From DAIDKA01 sp036521075 (GTDB lineage: Bacteria; Pseudomonadota; Gammaproteobacteria; Steroidobacterales; Steroidobacteraceae): a stretch of DNA of 64,000 nt. A program made the translations under genes and the position numbers. The stretch is taken from positions 1 to 64,000 of the forward strand of contig DATDIL010000162.1 of the NCBI GenBank assembly GCA_036521075.1, given 5' to 3'. Shown here in pieces: positions 56,990-64,000 of the stretch (the first letter of the stretch is position 1; each line of letters begins with the position of its first letter). Below the pieces are notes generated by a model. That model had not been told where the DNA came from and made no database searches. It saw nothing but the letters and a program-made list of their open reading frames with translations.

Positions 56990-57169
56990 ATGCGGAAATG
57001 GCTCTTTGCAATAATTCTGATGGCGCCCATGTTTCACGCGTTTGCCTGCGCGCAAACGCCTGCACCTGAGGCAGCATCCCCACTGTCCGCGTCTCGGGAA
57101 TTTCCGGCATTTGCGGCAGGCAAGTACGAGATCACGGTCAGTGAGTACGCAGCCTTTTTTCGGACGTAG
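56990..57169 (+). pseudogene. Exported FGE-sulfatase-domain fragment
   Basis: A 59-codon frame begins MRKWLFAIILMAPMFHAFAC, a good signal peptide, with GGACGGG before the ATG. After an Ala/Pro linker it reads FAAGKYEITVSEYAAFFRT and stops. GKYEITVSEYAAF is the opening strand of formylglycine-generating-enzyme-type domains, which need about 200 more residues. The remainder is absent, so this is a truncated gene or a degraded relic just upstream of the esterase. The 300 bases before it (56687-56989) contain an AT-rich promoter-like tract but no gene. Confidence 0.5.
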
Positions 57170-57196
57170 GTATCGAGCCAAACGTCAGGAAACCAA

Positions 57197-58177
57197 ATGG
57201 AATCCTTGCTCAAACCGCTCCTGGTGATTTCCCTGGTCGCATTCGCGTTCGCCCATTCGCAGGTGCGCGCGGCCGTTTGGCAACCCTCGCCCGGCCACGT
57301 ACAGGTGCCGATCTGGCCCGCCGCGATACCCGACGCAATGCCTAACCTGAAACCGGAGTCGGTCGGTCCCCCCGCAGGACGCGAATGGTGGCCCAGAGCC
57401 AACGATGTCAGCCGGCCGACAATGACGGTGTATGCGGCAAAAGGTCGCAACACCGGCGTGGCAATGGTGGTGTTCCCCGGCGGGGGTTACCAGTTCCTGG
57501 CCATGGATCTGGAGGGCACGGAAATCTGCGACTGGCTGACTTCGCGCGGCATCACTTGCGTGTTGCTGAAGTATCGCGTGCCCGACTCGGGTCCGACGAT
57601 GAAGAACGGACGCCGCTACTATCCGCAGGTGCAAACGGCACTGCAGGACGCGCAGCGCACGCTCGGTCTGGTGCGTCAGCATGCCGCGCAGTGGCATGTC
57701 GATCCGCACAAGGTTGGCGTGATCGGCTTTTCCGCCGGCGGGCACCTGGCCGCTGCCGTCAGCACGCACTTCGGGCGGCGGAGCTACCCGCCGGTGGATG
57801 CCGCCGATAAGCTCAGCTGCCGCCCCGACTTTGCCGTCATCCTCTACCCAGGCCATCTGTGGGCACACGCGGATGAGGATCCTGCCACCCGCGACGAGAC
57901 GAATCTGAGCCTCAGCCCGGACATCCGTGTCCGCGCCGACACGCCGCCCACCTTCCTGCTCCAAGCCGAGGACGACCACGTGGACGGCGTGGAACAGTCT
58001 CTGGCCTATTACGTCGCGCTGCAGAAGGCCGCAGTCCCCACTGAAATGCACCTGTACGCGCAGGGCGGCCACGCATTCGGACTGCGGCCGAGCAAGCTGC
58101 CGATCTCGCAATGGCCGCGGTTGGTGGAAACCTGGTTGGGGACCATTGGAATGATGGGCACGACTCTCGTACGCTAA
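57197..58177 (+). CDS. Exported alpha/beta-hydrolase (acetyl-esterase type)
   Basis: A 326-residue secreted esterase. The signal peptide is LLVISLVAFAFAHSQVRA. The active-site parts are VVFPGGGYQFLAMDLEG (oxyanion), nucleophile elbow GVIGFSAGGHLAAAV, an Asp in LLQAEDDHVDGVEQ and the His in AQGGHAFGL. This matches the carbohydrate-acetyl-esterase branch (BD-FAE/AxeA-like), which removes acetyl or feruloyl groups from xylan. The substrate is inferred. It precedes the cytochrome-c gene by 106 bases. Confidence 0.9.
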   Translation: MESLLKPLLVISLVAFAFAHSQVRAAVWQPSPGHVQVPIWPAAIPDAMPNLKPESVGPPAGREWWPRANDVSRPTMTVYAAKGRNTGVAMVVFPGGGYQFLAMDLEGTEICDWLTSRGITCVLLKYRVPDSGPTMKNGRRYYPQVQTALQDAQRTLGLVRQHAAQWHVDPHKVGVIGFSAGGHLAAAVSTHFGRRSYPPVDAADKLSCRPDFAVILYPGHLWAHADEDPATRDETNLSLSPDIRVRADTPPTFLLQAEDDHVDGVEQSLAYYVALQKAAVPTEMHLYAQGGHAFGLRPSKLPISQWPRLVETWLGTIGMMGTTLVR

Positions 58178-58283
58178 CCTCGCGTCGGTTCAGTGCCCTT
58201 TGCCCGTGCGACACGTCCCGGGAACTTCCTGGACTCGGCGCGCGTCAAGCCCGTCATCGTAGCTACAACTTCAAGGAAACCTC

Positions 58284-58679
58284 ATGTCGGTTCGCATGTT
58301 CACGGTGCCATTGATTCTGTCTGCGATTGTCGCTGTGGCCTATGGGGCCGACCCGGGTGACGCGGCTGCCGGCAAGGCTTACTTCACCCAGACGTGCCGG
58401 CAGTGTCACAGTGCCGAGCCCGGCGATGGCGGTGGCGAAATAGGTCCGTCCCTGATCGGAGTGTTCGGGCGGCCCGCGGGGGTCGGGGACACCAGATTTG
58501 CCTACAGCAAGGCGCTCACGGATTCGAAACTCATCTGGAACGCGCAAACGCTGGAGCGCTTCCTTGCGGATCCCGCGACGACGGTGCCCGGCACGACGAT
58601 GGCGCTGCCCATTCCGGTGAAGCAGGATCGCGACAACGTCATCGCCTATTTTCAATCCCTCGCCGGCAGCGCGAAATAG
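58284..58679 (+). CDS. Class I cytochrome c
   Basis: A 131-residue soluble periplasmic cytochrome. A signal peptide (LILSAIVAVAYGA) leads to heme site C-R-Q-C-H (TQTCRQCHSAEPG). IGPSLIGVFGRPAG and the distal Met ligand in PGTTMALPIPVKQDRDNVIAYF complete the fold, similar to small cytochromes c2/c550. It is an electron carrier between periplasmic dehydrogenases and the respiratory chain. The beta-propeller gene on the opposite strand could be one such donor, though no direct link is seen. Confidence 0.93.
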   Translation: MSVRMFTVPLILSAIVAVAYGADPGDAAAGKAYFTQTCRQCHSAEPGDGGGEIGPSLIGVFGRPAGVGDTRFAYSKALTDSKLIWNAQTLERFLADPATTVPGTTMALPIPVKQDRDNVIAYFQSLAGSAK

Positions 58680-58713
58680 CGCCTTCTGCCACCGCTCGGG
58701 CCGATGGGTCCAA

Positions 58714-60303
58714 TCAGGGCAGGCGCCAGATGTCGACGATTCCGGGCGGGATTGCCTGCGGGGGAGCGGGCGGTGCAACGGGAGCCGCCGCCGCAGGTGC
58801 GCCGGGGGCGCCCGGACGTCGTCCGCCGGCAAAGCCAAAGCCGCTAATCGCACCTTCGGGCAGCGCGATGCGGTTGTCCACGACGATGGCGCTGTTCCAG
58901 TGTCCGGTGCCGGCTTCGAGATCGGCAACCAGATTGCCGCTGGTCGCGTCGAAGACGTGCAATTTGGAGCCCGTTCGCGCCGGGTCATAGATGTACAACA
59001 AGCCGCCCGCATAGAACGGCGAGTTGCCGCCGGTCTTGCTCTTCCAGGCTTCCTTTAGCTGGTGGTCCGCACCAAAGGTCCATGCCGTGGTGCCGCCGCG
59101 CCCGGTGGAGGCGAATAGGTACGTCGTGCCGCCAATCTTCGCGGTTGCGGAAGCGGACAGCAGCTGCGTCTTGCCAGGTACTTCCACGACCTGCAGCTCA
59201 CCGCCCCGATGGGGCGATGTGCCCTTGATGACGTTCATGTTCAGGAGCCGGATAGTCCCGTCCTTTCCACCCTGGGCAATATAACCGTCGCCCAGCAGCA
59301 CGGGGGAGGTGGAGCCCACGTCCTGATCCTTCCTATCCAGCTCCTCGTTGTTCGTAGTCGTCCAGTTGCCCAGCATCTGCGTTGCGCTCGAGTCCAGCAT
59401 GATCAGCGAATCGCCCCATGCGGTCTTGCCATCCCACGGGCCGTTGCCGGTGGCGAACAGCAGATTGCCCGTGCCGGGTGCAACCACGATGCCGGCACGG
59501 CCCCAGATGGCGGACTGGGTCTGGGCGCATGAGGCCGGTTGCAGCAGTTCGGCGCGATCGCTGCAGAGCGAATTCCACACCGTGCGAATGGCCCCGGTCT
59601 TCGCATCAAGCACCGCAATGTGACCCTGGTATGGCGGGGTATCGCCCACATAGCCGGCAGTGGATACCAGCACGTTGCCCCGCACGAACGACAATGGCGA
59701 ATCCAACTTCTCCGTGATCGGCATCCGGGTCACCGCGGTGCTCCACACCGCCTTGCCATCGGCGATCGAAATCTTGGTCACCTTGCCGTCCGCGGACGCT
59801 GCATAGATGTACTGCCGGTTGGCATCGGCGACCGGTGTCGAATTGGTGATCTGCTTGACGATCAGCCCCCGCGAGCCAGTCGGGACACCTTTCGCGGCAG
59901 CCTCTTCATCGAAAGCGGGTGGCGTGTACTCCCACAGCACCTTGCCCTCGTTGGCGTCGATCGCCACCGTCCTGCCCACATTGGTGGTGCCAAAGAAAAC
60001 GTCGTGCGACGCGCCGTTGACCTTGACGCCGCTCAGATAGATCAAGCCGGCATCGATGGGCGCGGAAATCTTCACCTGCTGGCGCACCATGGAGCCCACG
60101 TTGGTCGCGGTGATCCTCGTCGGTGCCATGTTGGCGTTGGTTCGCGTATTGCTGCCGCCGAAGGTCGGCCAGTCGCCCGCGGTGGCGCGAACGGTCGATG
60201 CCGTGTCACGCGTTCCGGGCCGGTCCGACTGTTGGGACAAATTGGCACAACCGCATGTGGCTGCTACAGCGCAGGTCAGAAGTGCCTTGTGGACTATTCG
60301 CAT
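58714..60303 (-). CDS. Exported PQQ-dehydrogenase-like beta-propeller protein
   Basis: A 529-residue exported protein. The N-terminus MRIVHKALLTCAVAATCGC may be a lipoprotein signal with an atypical box. The mature part consists of PQQ-enzyme-type repeats (AIDANEGKVLWEY, ISIADGKAVWSTA, VLDAKTGAIRTVW), that is, an eight-bladed propeller. The typical PQQ/calcium residues and heme site of alcohol dehydrogenases are not all visible, so it may be a non-catalytic propeller. A Pro/Ala-rich tail with GGRRPGAPGAPAAAAP ends it. It is convergent with the cytochrome-c gene. Confidence 0.82.
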   Translation of the reverse strand: MRIVHKALLTCAVAATCGCANLSQQSDRPGTRDTASTVRATAGDWPTFGGSNTRTNANMAPTRITATNVGSMVRQQVKISAPIDAGLIYLSGVKVNGASHDVFFGTTNVGRTVAIDANEGKVLWEYTPPAFDEEAAAKGVPTGSRGLIVKQITNSTPVADANRQYIYAASADGKVTKISIADGKAVWSTAVTRMPITEKLDSPLSFVRGNVLVSTAGYVGDTPPYQGHIAVLDAKTGAIRTVWNSLCSDRAELLQPASCAQTQSAIWGRAGIVVAPGTGNLLFATGNGPWDGKTAWGDSLIMLDSSATQMLGNWTTTNNEELDRKDQDVGSTSPVLLGDGYIAQGGKDGTIRLLNMNVIKGTSPHRGGELQVVEVPGKTQLLSASATAKIGGTTYLFASTGRGGTTAWTFGADHQLKEAWKSKTGGNSPFYAGGLLYIYDPARTGSKLHVFDATSGNLVADLEAGTGHWNSAIVVDNRIALPEGAISGFGFAGGRRPGAPGAPAAAAPVAPPAPPQAIPPGIVDIWRLP

Positions 60304-60400
60304 GCCGTATCCCCTTGATCGTTGCGCTATATTCTATTCCATATATCCGCTTCGTATATCGACGCCGGCGGGACTTGAAGATTTGCTGCGTGAATGATCT

Positions 60401-60889
60401 ATGCGAAAAATCGTTCCCATAGTCGCAATATGTGCAGGTGCGCTGGTACTTGCCTTCGCATTATGGATATGGAGTCGACCCGAACGGGGCAGGACGGGCC
60501 TGGTCAGCACGCGATTTCGCTTGTTGGGGCCCAACGATAAAATCGCGGTAGACGGGTTCGATGATCCGAAAGTGCAAGGTGTTGCCTGCCATATCAGCCG
60601 CGCGGTAACGGGCGGCATCAAAGGCGCGCTGGGAGTGGCGGAGGATACGAGCGATGTCAGTATCGCGTGCCGCCAGATCGGGGTGATTCATATCACGGGC
60701 CGGCTGCAGGATGGCGAGACTGTTTTCGACGAGCGGCGCAGCCTCCTGTTCAAGCAACTGCACGTCGTGCGTTTCTTTGATCGCGGCAGGAACGTACTCG
60801 TATACGTGTCCTACAGCGATCGCGTAATTCAAGGCAGCCCGAAGAACTCCATCAGTTCGGTGCCCATCATGGGTTGGGTGGCCCCCTAG
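60401..60889 (+). CDS. creA: CreA-family protein
   Basis: A 162-residue protein of the CreA family, recognised from RFRLLGPNDKIAVDGFDDP, CHISRAVTGGIKGALGVAED, CRQIGVIHITGRLQDGE, VVRFFDRGRNVLVYVSYSD, and GSPKNSISSVP. The N-terminus (VPIVAICAGALVLAFALWIW) is an uncleaved anchor or signal. CreA is a periplasmic protein of unknown function found in most gammaproteobacteria, with a conserved Cys pair. The start ATG at 60401 is clear. It stands alone between convergent genes. Confidence 0.94.
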   Translation: MRKIVPIVAICAGALVLAFALWIWSRPERGRTGLVSTRFRLLGPNDKIAVDGFDDPKVQGVACHISRAVTGGIKGALGVAEDTSDVSIACRQIGVIHITGRLQDGETVFDERRSLLFKQLHVVRFFDRGRNVLVYVSYSDRVIQGSPKNSISSVPIMGWVAP

Positions 60890-60912
60890 GGTCTGAGGCT
60901 AAGTAATTGAAT

Positions 60913-62151
60913 TTAAAAGCTACCTGTGCCAGCGCTCGAATCCGCCGCGCGCCGCGACTTCATCGCATGGATGGCCACGACGGCCGCGACAAAACCCGAT
61001 GCCGCGCCGACGCCCAGCGACCAGCGCGGTCCAGGATGGTCAGCTATCCAGCCTACAATCGGCGCGCCGATCGGAGTGCACCCGAGGGCGATCCCCACGC
61101 GCAATGCCATCACTCGCCCCCGCATGGTCGGCTCCGTGGATAGCTGCATCAGGCTGTTGGTCGCGTTGGTGAAGGTGAGGGCGGCCACGCCGATGATGAC
61201 CAACGCAGCGGCGAACAGCCAGTAGTTCGGGGCGATCGCAGCCAGTGTGCAGCCCAGACCGAAGATCGCGGCGCCGGCCAACAGCGATGCGAAGCGTGGC
61301 TTGTCGCGGCCGGCGGCCAGCAGTGCACCCGAAGTTGTGCCAATGGCCATGATCGCAGACAGCAGCCCGTAGCCACGCGCGTCCGCGTGAAAGACGCGGA
61401 CGGCCATCGTCGAGATGAAGATCGGGAAGTTCAGCCCGAACGTACCGATCAGGAATAGCATCACCAGGATCGCCTTGAGGTCCGGTCGGGACCATACATA
61501 GCGAAATCCTTCCATCAGGCCTCCCCGCATCCGGCGCGCCCGCGCTCTTGAGTGCAATTCGGAAGTGCGCAGTATCGACAGGGAAACCAACACCGCAATG
61601 AAGGAGAGAGCGTTGAACACAAACGCCCAGCCGGTGCCAATCGCAGCGATGGTAAGGCCCGCCACGGCCGGCCCGATCATCCGCGCGGCACTGAACGAGG
61701 TCGAGTTGAGCGCCACTGCATTGGGCAGGTCGGCGTCGCCAACCAGTTCGGCCACGAAGGTCTGGCGCACCGGCGCATCGAATGCCGACGCGCAGCCGAA
61801 CAGGAAGGCCAGTACGTAGACGTGCCAGAGTTTGACGACGCCGACGACGGTGAGCACACCCAGTACCAGGGAAAGCGCGCCCATCGCCGCCTGGGTGACG
61901 AGCAGCAGCCTGCGCTGGTTGTAATGGTCGGCCGCAAACCCCGTCCAGGGCAACAGCAGCAGTTGTGGCCCGAACTGCAATGCCATGACCGTACCCACGG
62001 CCGAGGCGTTCTGATGGGTGAGCTGGGTGAGCACCAGCCAGTCCTGAGCCGTCCGCTGCATCCAGGTTCCGACGTTGGAAACCAAGGCACCGGCACTCCA
62101 GACGCGGTAGTTGAATCCACGCAGCGAACGGAACAGGTCAGTCGCTGGCAT
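60913..62151 (-). CDS. MFS transporter (EntS-like)
   Basis: A 412-residue MFS transporter with about 12 transmembrane helices (VWSAGALVSNVGTWMQRTAQD at the start; LVLTQLTHQNASAVGTVMAL; the A-loop motif DHYNQRRLLL; GTTSGALLAAGRDKPRF). It belongs to the EntS/DHA3-type group of drug/siderophore exporters. The ATG at 62151 follows AGGAAG and is preferred over the frame's earlier start. It is downstream of the acyl-CoA-dehydrogenase-like gene on the same strand and may export a product or substrate of that pathway. Confidence 0.9.
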   Translation of the reverse strand: MPATDLFRSLRGFNYRVWSAGALVSNVGTWMQRTAQDWLVLTQLTHQNASAVGTVMALQFGPQLLLLPWTGFAADHYNQRRLLLVTQAAMGALSLVLGVLTVVGVVKLWHVYVLAFLFGCASAFDAPVRQTFVAELVGDADLPNAVALNSTSFSAARMIGPAVAGLTIAAIGTGWAFVFNALSFIAVLVSLSILRTSELHSRARARRMRGGLMEGFRYVWSRPDLKAILVMLFLIGTFGLNFPIFISTMAVRVFHADARGYGLLSAIMAIGTTSGALLAAGRDKPRFASLLAGAAIFGLGCTLAAIAPNYWLFAAALVIIGVAALTFTNATNSLMQLSTEPTMRGRVMALRVGIALGCTPIGAPIVGWIADHPGPRWSLGVGAASGFVAAVVAIHAMKSRRAADSSAGTGSF

Positions 62152-62223
62152 GGTTACTTCCTGCAAGGCGCTGCCCGGGAACGGCAACTCGAGCAGGGAC
62201 GGGCAGCGAAGCGTGTTGCGACC

Positions 62224-63492
62224 TCACTGACTCGGGGTGGACCGGACGCTCTGCGCCCGAAACGGAGGCGGTACCTCCATTTCCAGATGGACCTGAGTGC
62301 GCAGCATCGGCACCATCGCCTGCGACTGTATGTGGATGCGGTACATCTGCACGTCGCGAAAGTAGCGCTGCAGCCGGTCGCCGCGCTTTGCGCTGGCTGC
62401 GCCGGCACTGTGAAACAGCATCTCCACACACTCGCAGGCGGCCCGACACGCATCGCGGCCGAGACCCCATACGCGCAGCGTATCCGCGCTGCTGATCGGG
62501 CGACCCTCCTCCATCCACTGCCGGCACTGCTGCAGGTGCAGTCGCGTTCCACTGAGGGTCAGTGCTTCGGCGGCATGCGCCCTGCACATGGCCTCGCCGA
62601 AGATCCGCTGAAGCTGCGGATCGTGCATCCGGGTGCGGCGCGGATCGAGCAGCAGAGGCTTATTCCTCAGCAGCTGCTCGTACTCCTCAAGCGCCGCACG
62701 AGCGGCACCGCTTAGAATCGCGCCGAACTCACAGCTAAACCAGCCGAAGAGAATTCCGAGAAACACGCCCTCGCGATGCAGGCGCGTCCCCGGCGTGCCG
62801 TCGGGCAGGTCCTGGGTGCTCAGCCGAGTGGCTGGCGAGGAGATGATGTGCGAGTCGGGAACGAAGACCTCCTTGATGCGCACGCTGTTCGATCCGCTCG
62901 CCTGCATGCCCATCGCCGCCTCGCCGCCCCAGTCCGGGATAACCTCAATGTTGGCGCTCGGCACGACGATCGTGACCGACTTCAGACCCTCCGGACCCGG
63001 AATGAGCCCCCCACCGAGAAAGTGATTGGCGACAGGGACGCCCGAGGCGAAGGTCCACAGTCCGGTCACGACATAGCCGCCCTCGCGCCGCTCGAATTTC
63101 GCCATGCCTGCGGGCGCGGCTACATAAGGAGCCCGAAAGTCCCCGTCCGGTCCGAACAGCTCCCGCTGCACCGACTCCTCGAAGTGCGACGCGAGAACCA
63201 GTGCGTGTGAGGAACCCAAAGCGTAACACCAGCCACTTCCGGGATGGCCGCGGGCAAGCTCCATGATGACGCGAATGTAGGTCTCGCAGTCGGCACCCCC
63301 GCCACCGAACATCTGGGGCTGCAGGATCCGGTAGAAGCCTGCCTGCAACAACTGTTGATGGATCGCCTCGGAATAGCGGCCGCGCGCGTCGCTCTCGTCC
63401 TGCTCGGCGCGCAGCTGTGCGCCGATGCGCGCCGCCGTCGCGAGCAGATCTGCCGCTTGCGGGTGTGAGGCGCTATCGGAACTCCTCCTCAT
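62224..63492 (-). CDS. Acyl-CoA-dehydrogenase-fold flavin monooxygenase/dehydrogenase (HsaA-like)
   Basis: A 422-residue protein with the acyl-CoA-dehydrogenase fold. It has an N-terminal helical domain (LQQLLQAGFYRILQPQMFGG type: QLLQAGFYRILQPQMFGG), the flavin-contact beta barrel (YVVTGLWTFASGVPVANHFL, GSNSVRIKEVFVPDSHI), and the C-terminal helical bundle. The usual catalytic Glu of true dehydrogenases is not evident, which fits the group D hydroxylases such as HsaA (steroid ring hydroxylation) that use FMN from a partner. The ATG overlaps the stop of the SnoaL-like gene by 4 bases, so they form an operon. Confidence 0.82.
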   Translation of the reverse strand: MRRSSDSASHPQAADLLATAARIGAQLRAEQDESDARGRYSEAIHQQLLQAGFYRILQPQMFGGGGADCETYIRVIMELARGHPGSGWCYALGSSHALVLASHFEESVQRELFGPDGDFRAPYVAAPAGMAKFERREGGYVVTGLWTFASGVPVANHFLGGGLIPGPEGLKSVTIVVPSANIEVIPDWGGEAAMGMQASGSNSVRIKEVFVPDSHIISSPATRLSTQDLPDGTPGTRLHREGVFLGILFGWFSCEFGAILSGAARAALEEYEQLLRNKPLLLDPRRTRMHDPQLQRIFGEAMCRAHAAEALTLSGTRLHLQQCRQWMEEGRPISSADTLRVWGLGRDACRAACECVEMLFHSAGAASAKRGDRLQRYFRDVQMYRIHIQSQAMVPMLRTQVHLEMEVPPPFRAQSVRSTPSQ

Positions 63493-64000
63493 GGTCCGCG
63501 CTGATCCTTCTCTCCCAGGCCCGGATAGAAGAGGGCCCTATTTGCCAGTGATTCGTTGTATACCTTGCGCGTCTTGAACAGCCAGTGGCCGCCGCGCCTG
63601 ACCAGCTGATCCTCGTAGTGACCGAAATAAACCAGCTGCACATCCTTCTGTGGCGTGTTGTTCGTAATTTCGAACCAGTAGGCAATGGTCGTGGCCGTGT
63701 CACCGCTGACATCGATGACGTGATTCATGATGAAGTGCCGGGAACGCGGCCATGAAGTCGCCCCCTTTGGGATGCTCTTGATCCGCGACTCCGAGAAGCC
63801 GCTCATTGCCTTGCGAATGGCGGTTTTACCGTGTTCGGTTCCATTGGCCCAAACCAAAACACCATCATCCGCCCAGGTCTTCATGACGGTATCGATGTCC
63901 CCTGCGTCCACGGCAACCATGTAACGATTCGACAGATTTTCGATTTCCGCCCTATCGTCTGCATAGTTTGCGAAGGCGATGCCGGACAAGAACACGCTGA
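63489..64000 (-). CDS. SnoaL-like (NTF2-fold) protein, 5' end beyond the window
   Basis: A small NTF2-fold protein: DRAEIENLSNRYMVAVDAGD, MKTWADDGVLVWANGTEHG, RHFIMNHVIDVSGDTATTIAY and GHYEDQLVRRGGHWLFKTRK. The visible frame has no start it needs: it is still open at the right edge, and the first visible residues (FLSGIAFA-NYADD) look like the end of a signal peptide. Members include SnoaL cyclases and limonene-epoxide-hydrolase-like enzymes. With the flavin enzyme downstream it could process steroid or terpenoid intermediates; this is inferred from context. Confidence 0.85.
   Translation of the reverse strand, partial: SVFLSGIAFANYADDRAEIENLSNRYMVAVDAGDIDTVMKTWADDGVLVWANGTEHGKTAIRKAMSGFSESRIKSIPKGATSWPRSRHFIMNHVIDVSGDTATTIAYWFEITNNTPQKDVQLVYFGHYEDQLVRRGGHWLFKTRKVYNESLANRALFYPGLGEKDQRGP

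Noticed and set aside
1..64000. CRISPR arrays
   Set aside because: No regularly spaced repeats of the right size and no cas genes were seen.
1..64000. rRNA genes or large prophage
   Set aside because: No rRNA-like sequence and no phage structural or lysis genes; only integrases and small cargo.

Overview
The window comes from the chromosome of a GC-rich gammaproteobacterium. The order prfA / TPR lipoprotein - lolB - ispE - tRNA-Gln - prs - rplY - pth - ychF is the classic housekeeping block of that class. The rest of the gene content (DUF1592/DUF1552 pair, several exported esterases, a HsaA-like acyl-CoA-dehydrogenase-type enzyme, Kor-type 2-oxoacid:ferredoxin oxidoreductase) fits a Steroidobacterales / Nevskiales / Xanthomonadales-like lineage. 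The family assignment is inference; the class is well supported.

Layout. (1) 1-9325: conserved core, ending with ychF and an SMP-30-type lactonase. (2) 9326-21541: two integrative elements, each about 6 kb, lie in tandem in the 3' end of an elongator-type tRNA-Met. The last 45-46 bases of the tRNA are repeated at 15458-15503 and 21497-21541, and each element starts with its own tyrosine recombinase at the tRNA-proximal end. Element 1 carries a three-gene operon headed by a TOTE-type primase-helicase (a conflict/defence family) plus a HigBA-type toxin-antitoxin pair. Element 2 carries a TacAT-type GNAT toxin pair, an HxlR-regulated short-chain dehydrogenase, an oxidoreductase cut off by an apparent IS end, and MazEF. 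(3) 21542-23688: a scrap zone with a 220-bp remnant of a second copy of the TOTE locus, gene fragments and a VapBC pair. (4) 23689-40500: accessory metabolism: exported hydrolases, a DUF1592/DUF1552/ankyrin operon, a clan-A glycoside hydrolase, several small regulators, a dead copy of mazEF and an integrase crumb. (5) 40504-46786: a LysR / SDR / Old-Yellow-Enzyme group, then an FMN-binding protein - ApbE - RnfD-like module for flavin-based electron transfer across the membrane. (6) 46826-51761: a YtrA-regulated five-gene ABC operon that includes a natural fusion of a membrane acyltransferase with an ABC ATPase. (7) 51937-56686: korB, korA and a GltD-like FAD/Fe-S oxidoreductase. (8) 56990-64000: an exported esterase, cytochrome c, a PQQ-type beta-propeller, creA, an MFS transporter, a flavin-dependent oxygenase/dehydrogenase and a SnoaL-like protein.

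How it works together. The tRNA-Met locus looks like a repeatedly used landing site: two occupants in series, debris of a related former occupant beyond the last attachment site, and four different toxin-antitoxin families within 8.5 kb that would stabilise the cargo. The best candidate for an under-described system is the TOTE primase-helicase operon with its two small conserved partner genes. The membrane acyltransferase-ABC ATPase fusion and the compact flavinylation module are the next most interesting points.
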